Assembly (NCBI GenBank): GCA_965217175.1
Contig: OZ244251.1
Span: forward strand, 1,488,001 to 1,552,000
DNA from: Bin87 sp965217175
GTDB taxonomy: Bacteria; Chloroflexota; Dehalococcoidia; Lucifugimonadales; UBA3495
Length of the DNA: 64,000 nucleotides
Direction of reading: 5' to 3'
In this document: piece after piece, positions 37,508 through 47,953 of the stretch
Position numbering within the stretch: the stretch's first letter is position 1
How the letters are laid out: the number at the start of each line of letters is the position of its first letter
Program-made: the position numbers and the translations under genes
The notes under the pieces: model-generated
What the model was told of the DNA's origin: nothing
Database searches by the model: none
What the model saw: the letters and a program-made list of their open reading frames with translations, nothing else

Positions 37508-40500
37508 CTAGTCAGGCTCGCAATCCTTCACATATTCCGGTGTTCGAAGTCACAGGCGGCATCGATACGCCGTATCTTAGAACGTCAACTGGTGATGTTT
37601 ACGAAGGCGGCCGCTGGAGTCAGGTTGACTCGGTCGAACTGGCGTATGTGCGTGGGGACCAACTTGCCAGCCAGGTGGACCGAGATAGATTCAGCTGGAA
37701 CTTTGCGCTTGCCGAGACGAATCAAACCTCAGATTCCAGTTTGCTGGCCTGGCCCAGGCCGGGCTACGGGATGTTTTGGGGGTTTGACGAAATCAAAATC
37801 TCGCCGCACTCCGAGGCCGGCAGTCTCCCTTCCGGCAGTTTACCCGTATCGCTGGGTCTCGACCGAATCTTTGTGGACGGCGTATACAAACCGTTCAGCG
37901 CTACGTTTACGTACGGAAACGAACTCACTGGTTATTCCTGGCTCACCCAGCGCATGGAATTTTCGTCGGATGAGTTGGTAACCGCCAGACCTTCCGCCGA
38001 TCCCACCTACACTCAGCTACCCGACGGTTTGCCCAGCCGAATTCGGGAATTGGCTATGGAGATTACGTCTGTACACGATAGCCCATACGTAAAAGCCAAG
38101 GCCATCGAAGCGTACCTCCGCACCAACTACAACTACGCCTACGCTGATGCCGAAACCACCGGGCCCCCTCCCGGCTGGGATCCGGTTGACTGGTTCTTAT
38201 TCGAACAAAAAGAGGGTACCTGCGGGCAGTTCAGCAGCGCTTTCGTGGTGATGGCTCGCGCCGTGGGTGTGCCGGCCCGCGTGGCGTCCGGCTGGGCAGT
38301 CAGGCCTTCCGCGGGGTCGCGCACAGTCTACGCCGACCAGGCCCACCAGTGGGCTGAGGTTGCGTTCAATGACCTGGGGTGGATTGCCTTTGAGCCCACT
38401 GCGGCGAACGGAGCCCCGTCCAGGGCTATGGAATCCAGTGTCACCCCTGCGAGTCGTACTGAGGCTGGCAGCCAAAACCCGCCGCAGCAATCCGCGAGGG
38501 TGCAGCCTACGATTATCGACATTGCACAATGGCCGTCCGAAACCCGTTTGGGGGTTCCCTTCGATGTCGGTGGCTGGGTGACCACTGCGTCAGGCTATCC
38601 GGTGGACACCATGGAAGTGGAATTGTTCATCAACGAAAACAAGGAGAATGGCGGTCTCAAAGTCGGGATCGGGACCACCGATAACGGCCATTTTTCCGTT
38701 ACCGTAAATCTTCCAGCTCAGTTCGCCAGAGGCGGCTACCAACTGATCGCCCACGCTTTGGGCAACGCAATTTACGGAGAATCGTGGAGCGACCCTGAAA
38801 TCGAGGTCTACTCAGGCACTGAATTGAAACTCATGGGACCCGCCACGGTTTCAGTAGACACTACCGCAATATTTGCCGGGCAGCTGTCCGAAGAATCCGG
38901 AGCGGTGATAACCGATCAGGAGATTCTAATTGCCATTGATGGGCAGTCCCTCCCGCCGGCCTACGCTGATCAAAGTGGCGGTTTCGAATTCGCCCACAGT
39001 TTCGTCGAAGAAGGCAAGCACCTCGTGGTAGCGAGGTTCGCAAATTCCGACTTCCTGCTGGGTAATGAGGCGCAGTTATCCTTGGAGGCAACATTACCCA
39101 GCGTATTGGATATCACCGTCCCACATCCGTTGAGAATGGGCGAGGAATTCGCCTTGGAGGGTTCTCTGCGCAACGTACGCGGCCAGTCGCTGGCGGGACA
39201 GACCGTCACGGTCTCGCTGGCCGACCGAGCTCCACATTCCATAGTCACGGACGGACTCGGTAGTTTCACCACTAAAAATGTAATGGATAGTACCGGAATC
39301 CACACTTTGGAAGCCGCATTTGACGGCGATGGCAGCATAGAGCCGGCTTCCTACCGCGAGGCTCTCAAAGTTACGGAGCAGGTTGCAATAACTGTGGACG
39401 GCGAAAGAATCGCCCGCCTGGGGCGTCCGTATTCGCTGACCGGAAAGTTAACCGGATCAAACGACAGACCCTTGTCTGGAAAGTCGGTCGCCATCCAATT
39501 GGCTGGAGAGGGCGAGACTATTCTGCAAACCGACGCCGAGGGCATTTTTAACTGGGAAACTACATTTGGAACTGCGGCCGAGACTGCCGTCACGGTAAAC
39601 TTTTACGGAACTCCTGTACTTGAGCCTTCCAGGAGCCTTTGGCCGGTTGAGGCGGCCGCCCCCAACATTGAGGTTGAAGCTCCGGAGGTTATCGCTCGAG
39701 GCGACGTGCTGACGCTCCGCGGAACAGTGGCGATTGGAAATTGGGCTGGTGGTGACCTCGAAATCGTGGCTGTGTGGAACGACGAGCGTCGGGTAACCGG
39801 TCGTACCAACGGCTCGGGTTCGTTTGTGCTGCAATACCCGGTGGAACGGGACGCAAATATCGGCTTGCTGGAGTTGGAAATAACCGCTGCCAGTCTGGAC
39901 ACGGCCGTTAAGGTGGCAGCAAATGTCGTGTCCACCGCCAGCATCAGCGCCGCTCCCGTGCCACCAGCTAAGGCCGGCGAGTTGATGCAAGTGAAAGTGC
40001 AGCTGCTGGACGACCGAGACCAGGGTGTCCCCAACGCCGTGTTGCGCTACGGTCCAGGTGAATCAACAGTCACCGGACCAGATGGAGCTACTGTTGTCTC
40101 GTTGCCCATACCGGACGAAGCGAAACTCACGTTGATCCCATTGACCATAGAGTTTGACGGAGACCATTCCCATCTGCCCGTAGCCTACACCGCGGGTTTG
40201 CCGGTGATGCCACCTGCCTTCGATTGGCTTCTCTGTGTAGGATTCCCGGCATCGCTGCTGTTGGTATCCGCAGGGGCGTATGTGTACGGATATAAACGGT
40301 GGACCTTGATACCCGGGCGCGGAAGGGGTCCAGTCTCAGGCGAAGGGGCAGCCAGGGCGTCGGCGACTCTGGTGGCAATCCCTGACGTTGAGCCCTTCGA
40401 GAACGTCGATGAAGCCGACCGTGCGGTGGTGTCGACTGATACACCGGGCTCCCAAACTGCTGCCCCGGATCCGCGTGATCTGATCGCCACGCGGTTATCA

Positions 40501-41373
40501 TTGGTCTTTACGAATTTGCCGCTGAGCGGAGACAAAATTTGGCGAACTGGAGAACCGGTGGACATCGTATTCGTTCTGACTAACGACGCCGGGCAACCGT
40601 TGGCCGATGCGACTTTGCAGTTGGAATGGGACGGCTCACCAAACGCAACTCGGTTGAGGACCGACCCTGCCGGACGATGCGCCGCCGGTTTGTCGAACGG
40701 TGATCCAGGCACGTATTTGGTCACAGCGCGTTACCCCGGAGACCCAAACCATTTGCCTGTTTCCGTGAGCGAGGAATTCCGACTTCGTGGACCCGAGGCT
40801 ACAAACCTGGAAGTTGTGGCGCCCAAACCCGCAGAAGACCTCCCGGACGTTTGGGGGATAGAAGAGACCATCAGCATCCGGATTGCGCTGACGGATGCCT
40901 CGGGGGTTGGGGTCCATGATCAGCCGATCTGCGTGACCATCGGAGATACAGCGCCGCCAATCGTGCTGATAACCGACGCCCACGGTCGTTGCGAGTTCGA
41001 CTGGAACGCTGCGGTTGCCGGGCATTATCGGGTTCAAGCCGTCTTCGCGGGCGATCCGGACTATCTACCGTCGTCGCAGGACCGCCTAATCGAACTGGTG
41101 GAATTTCGAGCGGAAGTCGTCCGCCGGTACAACCGCTTCCTGGCTTGGGCACGTCAAAGCGTGACCGGCATCCCCGACCAGGCCACTCCGAGGGAAGTAG
41201 AGGCGATGGTCGTCGCCAGCGGGTTGCCAGTAAACCAACGATCTCTGGAGGAGGTGATCGCCAGGTTCGAAGAAGCGGATTATAGCCTGCACCAAATCAG
41301 CCGGCCGCGGTTTGAATCCATGTATCGAGCCTGCCGCGAATTAATGGGAGGCCCTTCCGGTGAAGAGGACTAA
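37508..41373 (+). pseudogene. C-terminal half of a giant membrane transglutaminase gene
   Basis: The open frame runs from the IS border to 41373 (about 1,288 codons). Order: a transglutaminase module with catalytic Cys (KEGTCGQFSSAF), His (DQAHQWAEVAF) and an acidic residue (AFEPT); then about six Ig-like/carboxypeptidase-regulatory-type repeats of about 90 residues; a membrane helix near residue 910 (LLCVGFPASLLLVSAGAYVY); two more Ig-like repeats; and a C-terminal DUF4129-like domain (YNRFLAWARQSVTGIPD). The first codons of the open frame, from GTG 37489, come from the IS end, so the native N terminus is not here. It continues in frame from 43925 once the IS is removed. It may still be translated from 37489, but without signal or anchor at its N terminus. 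Confidence 0.85.
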
Positions 41374-42391
41374 TCGCCAATTGGCGCTTTCGTTCCTGAT
41401 TACCGTTCCCGCGATTGTGGGAGCGGTGATTCTTGCCGGCAACATGCAGGAATTGCCGATCCAGCATGTGAACATCGGGCTGGCGTATCTGGCATGGCCG
41501 ATTGCACTCGGCGCCTTGATAACGCTTGCAGTAGACCTGCTCTGCTGGGCTTCTGGTGTCCAAAGAATCAGGACGGTGTTGAACGTGCCGGAGGAGTTCA
41601 AGCCGCGAGTCACTCTAATTCTGGAAACGGTTCGAAACTCAACAATAGCCGCCGCTTGGTCAATGCTCTTGGCGGTAGCATTGGTTGTCTTGGCGCAGTT
41701 CGGGTCTCAACCAACGGTCTACTACAACCTTATGGGCGTCAGTGGCATTGTCCTGGCGTCTAGGGTTTCGCCGATTGGATATGCGGTTCCGTTCGCCATC
41801 TGGGCTGCTTTGGTTTGGAGCGGGTTAGCGAGGCTGGCCCAAACGCTCACGGAACCTCAACCCTATGTGTACCTGTTGGTCGGAACGGGGGCTGTCCTGG
41901 TTTCGATGGTCACGGTCAAGTGCGTCAGCAATTGGCGCCCTGGAGTCGGGCTGGTCCTGGGATTTCCCCGGTTCCGGCTGTTGGCAGTGGCCGTGACCGC
42001 TCTCCTCATGTTCCAGGGTTGGTCTGAAAAGTACGGATTTCTCGGGTCTCCGCTGTTGGCGGGAATATCAGCAGCAATGAGCGTCAGTTATTTTGCCCAT
42101 GTGGTACGCGAACTCGGCGAACTGGCTCGTCCTCGTTGGCGGCTGGTCGCCGACGGTCTCGGCCTAACCGCTGCTTTGGGCTGGGCCGGCGGCGGGACGT
42201 TGGCGATTTGGGCATTATTGGGTGCCCTGCCCAACGTCAGCACGGCGTTCCTGGGGGAGTGGCCGGCGCTAGGGATTGGTCGGGTAACTCTGGCCCATTT
42301 CAGCTATGTGTTCGATGCCAGGCACCTGATAGCTGGGTTCACTCTAGCAGCCCGTCCGAGAAATACGACTGGTGAGTCCGTAGGGGTATGA
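41360..42391 (+). CDS. Multispanning membrane protein, 3' end replaced by IS
   Basis: GTG start at 41360 with GGGAGG 7 bases upstream, overlapping the end of the transglutaminase gene by 14 bases, so the two are coupled. At least eight hydrophobic helices are visible (LSFLITVPAIVGAVILAG, AYLAWPIALGALITLAVDLL, SMLLAVALVVLAQFG and others). No family recognised. Natural sequence ends at the CTAG at 42344-42347 (GFTL); the last 15 codons are read from the IS1182 end. The association with a DUF4129/transglutaminase protein recalls MoxR-DUF58-transglutaminase loci, suggesting an envelope complex, but this is inference. Confidence 0.75.
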   Translation: MKRTNRQLALSFLITVPAIVGAVILAGNMQELPIQHVNIGLAYLAWPIALGALITLAVDLLCWASGVQRIRTVLNVPEEFKPRVTLILETVRNSTIAAAWSMLLAVALVVLAQFGSQPTVYYNLMGVSGIVLASRVSPIGYAVPFAIWAALVWSGLARLAQTLTEPQPYVYLLVGTGAVLVSMVTVKCVSNWRPGVGLVLGFPRFRLLAVAVTALLMFQGWSEKYGFLGSPLLAGISAAMSVSYFAHVVRELGELARPRWRLVADGLGLTAALGWAGGGTLAIWALLGALPNVSTAFLGEWPALGIGRVTLAHFSYVFDARHLIAGFTLAARPRNTTGESVGV

Positions 42392-42421
42392 TGGGTGGAG
42401 TTCATTAGCGAGGAGGCGGCG

Positions 42422-43753
42422 ATGAGCAAGACCTACCTTCCCTACGATCCCGACCAGCAGTTGCTGCTGCCGGCAGCTCTGCGGGAGTGGCTGCCGGATG
42501 ACCATCTGGCCTACTTCATCTCTGACGTGGTGGACCAACTGGACCCCCGCTTTCGCGGTGGCAGGCTCTGTCGTCAATCACCGCCCGCTACGAGGGAGAA
42601 AGGCGGGGTGGCCCGCCCTATCATCCTCGGATGATGGTCAAGGTGCTGATCTACGGCTACTGCGTCGGGGTGGCGTCATCGCGGCGCATTGCCCAACGGC
42701 TCCACGAGGACATCGCCTTTCGGGTGTTGGCGGCGAACAACACTCCAGACTTTCGCACCATCTCCGACTTTCGCAAGGACCACCTGGGGTGCGCTGGCGG
42801 GGTTATTCCTGCAGGTGCTGGCGTTTTGCCAGCGGGCGGGGCTGGTGAATTTGGGTCACGTGGCACTGGACGGCACCAAGGTGAGGGCCAACGCATCCAG
42901 GCACAAGGCGATGAGTTATCGGCGGATGAAAGAGAAAGAGGAGCAGTTGGCGGCGGAGGTGGCGGAGTTGCTGCGGCGGGCTCAGGAGGTGGATGACGAG
43001 GAGGATCGCAGGTACGGCAAGGATAAGCGCGGGGATGAGTTACCGGAGGAGCTGGCCTTTCGGGAGGGACGGTTGGAGAAGATACGGGAGGCCATGGCGG
43101 CGTTGGAAGCCGAGGCCCAGGCGGCGGCTGAGGCGGAAGGCAAGGAGCATCCCGGGGTGCCCGAGGACAAGGCTCAACGCAACTTCACCGACGCCGAGTC
43201 CCGCATCATGCCAGCTCCGGGCGGACGGGACTTCCTGCAAGCGTACAACTGTCAGGCGGTGGTTGACCACGCCCACCAGGTGATCGTGGCGGCTCGCGCC
43301 ACCAACCAGTCCTCGGACAAGCAGCAGGCTGCGGCGATGATGCGGGAGACCATCGACAACATCGGTGCAGTCCCCCGGGAAGTTTCCGCCGATGCTGGCT
43401 ATTACTCGGCAAAGGCAGTCGACGACCTCCAGGCCCTGGGCGTGGACCCCTACGTCGCGCCGGAGCAGACCCGCCACGGCAGAGTGGTTCCGCCGGCGCC
43501 CCGAGGTCGAATACCCAGTCATCTCTCCCCCAGGGACCGGATGCGGCGGAAGTTGCGGACCAAACGGGGTCGGCAACGCTATGCCCTGCGGATGGAAACG
43601 GTGGAGCCGGTCTTCGGCCAGATCAAGGCGGGCCGGGGCTTCCGGCAGTTCCTGCTGCGGGGTCTGGAGAAGGTCAACGGCGAGTGGTCGCTGATCTGCA
43701 CCGGCCACAATCTGCTCAAGCTGTTCCGCTTCGGCCGACTGGCCCCCGGATGA
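42422..43753 (+). pseudogene. IS1182 family transposase (copy 2), frameshifted
   Basis: MSKTYLPYDPDQQLLLPAAL with a GAGGAGGCGGCG ribosome binding site. A 23-bp insertion at 42545-42567 shifts the frame after QLD, and a single-base change near 42787 shifts it again after FRKDHL. From there the frame is open: LVNLGHVALDGTKVRANASR, a coiled Glu/Ala-rich region at about 42960-43150, VSADAGYYSAKAVDDLQALG, RMETVEPVFGQIKAGRG, ending RFGRLAPG. DDE residues appear present, but no intact product can be made. Confidence 0.86.
42545..42567. repeat. 23-bp palindromic insertion in IS1182 copy 2
   Basis: CCCCGCTTTCGCGGTGGCAG then GCT, inserted between CTGGAC and CTGTCG of the transposase. It is the same sequence and site as in copy 1, so it predates the separation of the two copies. 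Confidence 0.72.
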
Positions 43754-43924
43754 GCATGGGCCACCCGGCTAACCGAGCGCGCGGGACATCCACCCCACCG
43801 GTTGGGAACGACGACCCATGCCCAGAGCCTCCCAGAGTGAGCATCGTCAACCGGCAGGAATCATTGACGCCGATCGATCGCGGCTTGCCCGGGGACACTG
43901 GTTAGCCAATATTCGGACTCGCTC

Positions 43925-46900
43925 CTAGTGGTGGTGCCTCCAACGAATAACGCACTATCACCAAAGTCAACCAAGGCTCCCCCATTCTCCAAACCGGTGA
44001 CCTCCGCTCCCAGGGCATCCAAGTTCTCCTCCACACTGGCGTCGGCCGTCAAACCTGGTTGCTCATTGTTGGCCAAACGATCCTCGATCATGTTGATCAG
44101 GTTTGGATTATCGGCGGCCATGCCCTCCAACTCACTCTTCTCCTCAGGGTTGATGATTGATTCCAGCGGTTCACTACCACCGAGTCCAAAACCTGGCGTG
44201 CGTTCGGGCGCCCCATCCGGCGCGGTTGGATCGAACGTCACCCAACCCAACCTATCAAATGCCACCTCAGCCCATTGGTGAGCCTGGTCCGTGTGTATGG
44301 TCTGCCAATCGTCCTGCGGAGAAACCACCCAGCCGGACACCACTCGGGCCGGAATTCCGGCCGCCCGGGCCAGGACGACAAAGGCGCTGCTGAACTGCGC
44401 GCACGTGCCTCGGCGCTGCTCGAACAGGAACCAATCAACCGGGTCGCGATCGATGGGTGGATGTGGACTATCCGGGTCAGCGAACCCGTAACTATAGTAT
44501 TCACGAAGAAAAGCCTCTATCGCCTTCGCTTTCAAATAAGCGGTGGCGTGCCCTGCGGTAACGTCTCCCGCCAGTTGCCGGACTCGCGAAGGCAGATTAT
44601 CTGGGAGTTGAGTAGAGTAGTCGTCGCCAACCGGCTGGGCCTGCATCAGTTGCTCAGTGATAAACACCGACTTCTTCGCCGACCATGAGTATTCTGGCCG
44701 CGATGTTTCGCTGCGAAAAGTGGCGCTGAACGGGCGATAGGACCCCGGGGAGAAGATGTAAATCGGATTCAGAGAAATTGGCCATACTCCGGCGGGAATC
44801 AAGCCCGAAGCGCTCGCCGGAGCCACCGTGATCCGATCTAGGCCACCCCACGATTGAATCGAATTTACAGGCCACGCCAATGAGGCCGTCTCTGAGTGCA
44901 GATTTTGGTCGGGGTCATTTCCAAGATAGGTCGGAAGTTCGCGGTCAACTAATCTTTGCACATGGCTGTTATGACGGAAAGGAATTTCCACCGGAGGCGT
45001 TTGACTCCATGAACCATTTTCGTAGATGTCTCCGACCGCAGTTCGCAAATACCTGGTTTCCCCAGCGCCATGTACCCGGAATACGGGATTGTGAGGCGGC
45101 TCGGAAGCGTGGGCGGTGGTGACGCCGACCAAGATGGCGCGAATCTCGTCGTCTTCGCGCACCACTCTTCCGCCGGTTTCCAATGCGATAACCTCGGCGC
45201 CCAAATCTGCCAACGCTTCTTCGACGGTTTCCAGGACTTCAACGTGAGTATCTAATAAAGACGGGGATATACCGGCTATAGCCCCTTCCCGACCGGTTTT
45301 CGCCAGGGCCAATATTGCAGTCATGCGTACCAACGCAGCGGTATCGGAGGTAACCGCACCCGCCAGCGGTCCCATTACCGAGACATCGTCCACCACGCCG
45401 AGGGCCCGGGCAGCGGCGGATCGCACCGAATCATCGACGTCTGACCCAAGGGAGCGGGTCAGCGGTTCAGTAACTAACGTAACGGGCAGCGGAGCCTTTC
45501 TGCTGAAACGGGCCAAATCTTCAGCAGCTTCGATCCGGCGGTTGGGATACGGATCCGTCAAAAGGATCGCTGATAACCGAGCTAGTTCTGCTTCCCAAAC
45601 GTCTCTGGAACCTGCTCTGGACAGTGGGCCATCAGGTCCGGTGGGTTCAAACCCGATCCACCCCAGAGCCTCGAACCCTACCTCCGCCCACTGGTGGGCC
45701 TGGTCCGAAGCAACCGGCTGCTCGACACCCACCTGCGCGATCGCCCAACCGGAAGCCACCCTGGCGGGAACCCCCACGGACCGCGCCAATAAGACGAAAG
45801 CGCTGCTGAACTGGCCGGCCGTACCCTCCCGATGATCAAAGAGGAACCAGTCTATGGGGTCCTGGCCGTCCGGTGGTAGAGAAGTTTGAGCGTCGGCAAA
45901 CCGGTAAACGTATTCGGTTTGCAGGAAATGCTCAATCGCCCTGGCTTTGTCATAAACGCCGCTGTGATCCGCTGTTATCCGTCGGGCGAGTTCGATGATG
46001 CGCGGCGGGAGATTCGACGGAACACCCAGGTACGTTTCGTCCGATATCGGAACGGCCTGCTGCAGTTGTTCCGCGGAGTACTCCGGCACCTCGGAGGTCC
46101 AGGTGTAAGTGGGAAATGCGATATCGGAACGGAAAGTCGCGCTGTGTGGGGCGTAAACCCCATCTACACGCACCAAACCGAGGTTCAGTTAAACCGGGAG
46201 GTTTCCCGCGGGAAGAGCGGCGTCCGAAGAATGCGGGGATACCGTAATCTCCTGCTTCCTGTTCCCCAGGGCCGGAGTTGTCCAGCTATGGGAAAGCAGT
46301 GCAGATGTGGAAGAGGGTGACGGGCCTTCGCCGCTGGAGGAAATACGATCCAGCTCTCCGGCCACCAGGGTGCGAACATCTGTGCCCGCGGAGTAAGAGA
46401 GTTCGATCGGACCGGTATCGGTCCATCGCCCATAGGAATAGAATTCACCCACTGCGGTGCGGAGATAACCGGTGTCCACGGCCCCGCTGACAGAGAACAC
46501 TGGTTCTTTCTCGGGCTCGGCAGTCTGTTGAGTTGTGACGCCCAAAACTGAATGGAGGTGGGAGTCCCACTCGATCAAAAAAACCACCATTCTCAAGGTA
46601 GATGATCCTGGCCCCCAGATCGCCGAGGGAAATTACGGCGTTTTCTACGGCATCTGGGTCCCAACTTTCCAGGTCCAGGAATAGGGATTCGACCCCTCCG
46701 GGGTCTGGCGCCGGCGACTCCACGACAAGAGGTTCGGCCTCGCCCGTTTTCGGATGTTGGGAGGGTGGGGCAGGGAGGTAGACGTTTACTATCTCCTGGT
46801 ATGCCGAAACCGGTTGCAATTCACCGGGTCTGCCGAACAAGTCCAATCCGCGGATCGCTGCGGAATCGAACATACCGAATATAAGCGCGACCGCAAGCCA

Positions 46901-47416
46901 AAGCACGATCGGAACAACCAGTAAGCGAGGTTTTAAGACACCCACCACCGCGACGGAGAGGATAAACGCAGCCAACAGCGCCAATCCCAGTGGTTCAATA
47001 CCAGTCAGGTCGATGGTGATGGCTGTATGGAATTTCACCGGCCGGGAGGCTGCGGGTTGTCGTCGCAAAAGCCCCTAAATAAACGCCCAGACCCGCAAAG
47101 GCCGCCGCGATTAGACTTCCAAGCGCGATTAACAACAGGCGATTCGCGGCACGCAATTTCAGCCGCCGCCAACAAAACCAGATTACTCCGGCCCCAAGGC
47201 GAAACACGTCAGGGACGCCAATATGGCGGTCAAGTAAGCTCCGTTCACGACCTCCAGGGTCGGCTCCACGGAATCCCTCCGCGCCAACAGACCCGAACCA
47301 ACGGTTGGCGACAGAGCCGCGAAAATTTCGAACAGGAAATATAAACAGCCGAGCGCCGCCGCCAAAATGAGCAGTAGCCGGCAACGAGCAACGAACTGGA
47401 AAACTGACCCTAACAT
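43925..47416 (-). pseudogene. N-terminal half of the giant membrane transglutaminase gene
   Basis: Starts MLGSVFQFVARCRLLLILAA at 47416 with five membrane helices, then repeats a linker plus module plan. Module 1 has HREGTAGQFSSAF, where the catalytic Cys is Ala. HEAT-like repeats follow (about 45570-45300). Module 2 has RRGTCAQFSSAFVV with Cys, DQAHQWAEVAF and VTFDPT intact. Lesions: frame changes near 47200, 47060 and 46550, and an in-frame TAA at 46189-46191 (NLPV-stop-LNLG). From 46176 to the IS border the frame is open. At 43925 it runs into the IS (GTTT-RSESEYW); removing the IS joins it to 37508. Confidence 0.85.
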
Positions 47417-47953
47417 GGCGCAATGTTAGCAGGATTGGTTTTTTTATGCGTCAGCGCGGGTAACGCCCCGGCAACGTAATGTGAGGCAGCCACCGCTGAA
47501 TCAGACGCTTCCTGGTAACCAAACCAGCATGCTTCCATAAACGGGGAATGAGGGTCTGAAGAGCACACAGCAAAAAGAGATCATCAACGCAAAGGTGGAA
47601 TGGTCCAGCAGTCGAAACTGTAGGGCAACGTGTCCCAGTGTCTCGCGTCACCCGTATTTGCCGGTTTGGCGTCAATCAGTTTTGCCGGTTCGCCAAAATA
47701 GTTGCTGATCCCGCCAATTTATAGAGCGTGACTGATACGGAAGGGTTCGAGGAGGCCGTCCGATATGAATGAGGTTGACGCGCATCTTCAGTGGGCTGCA
47801 TACTCGGTCTCGCCAGCTAGCTTGGGCTGCGAACCGGGCAATCCCGAGCCAGGTACGTCCCGCGAACTTGCTGGAAAGACAGTTGTGTACCGAAGGGAAT
47901 GGTAAGATGCCTTGCCAAACGGGAACCCATACAACTGAAGGGAGAGGTGAACC
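47417..47953. other. Intergenic with an IS-end-like repeat
   Basis: 537 bases with no supported gene. Contains the repeat at 47640-47693. The divergent arrangement of the transglutaminase pseudogene and the CoA-transferase means promoters for both should be here. Confidence 0.4.
47640..47693. repeat. IS-end-like repeat, copy 2
   Basis: TTGCCGGTTTGGCGTCAATC followed by AGTTTTGCCGGTTCGCC, nearly identical to 22361-22395. No transposase adjoins it, so it looks like a solitary IS end left after deletion. Confidence 0.55.

Larger units (their letters stand above)
42348..43924 (+). mobile_element. IS1182-type element, copy 2
   Basis: Bounded by CTAG on both sides (42344-42347 and 43925-43928). 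The left end CAGCCCGTCCGAGAAA and the right end (read inward) GAGCGAGTCCGAATAT form an imperfect inverted repeat. It carries one plus-strand transposase with a frame-disrupting 23-bp insertion. It inserted into the 3' end of the membrane protein gene and, after inversion, borders the N half of the transglutaminase gene. Confidence 0.82.

Noticed and set aside
36096..43924. A composite transposon carrying the transglutaminase and membrane genes as cargo
   Set aside because: The halves of the gene rejoin in frame at the IS flank, so inversion of a resident gene explains the layout better than imported cargo.
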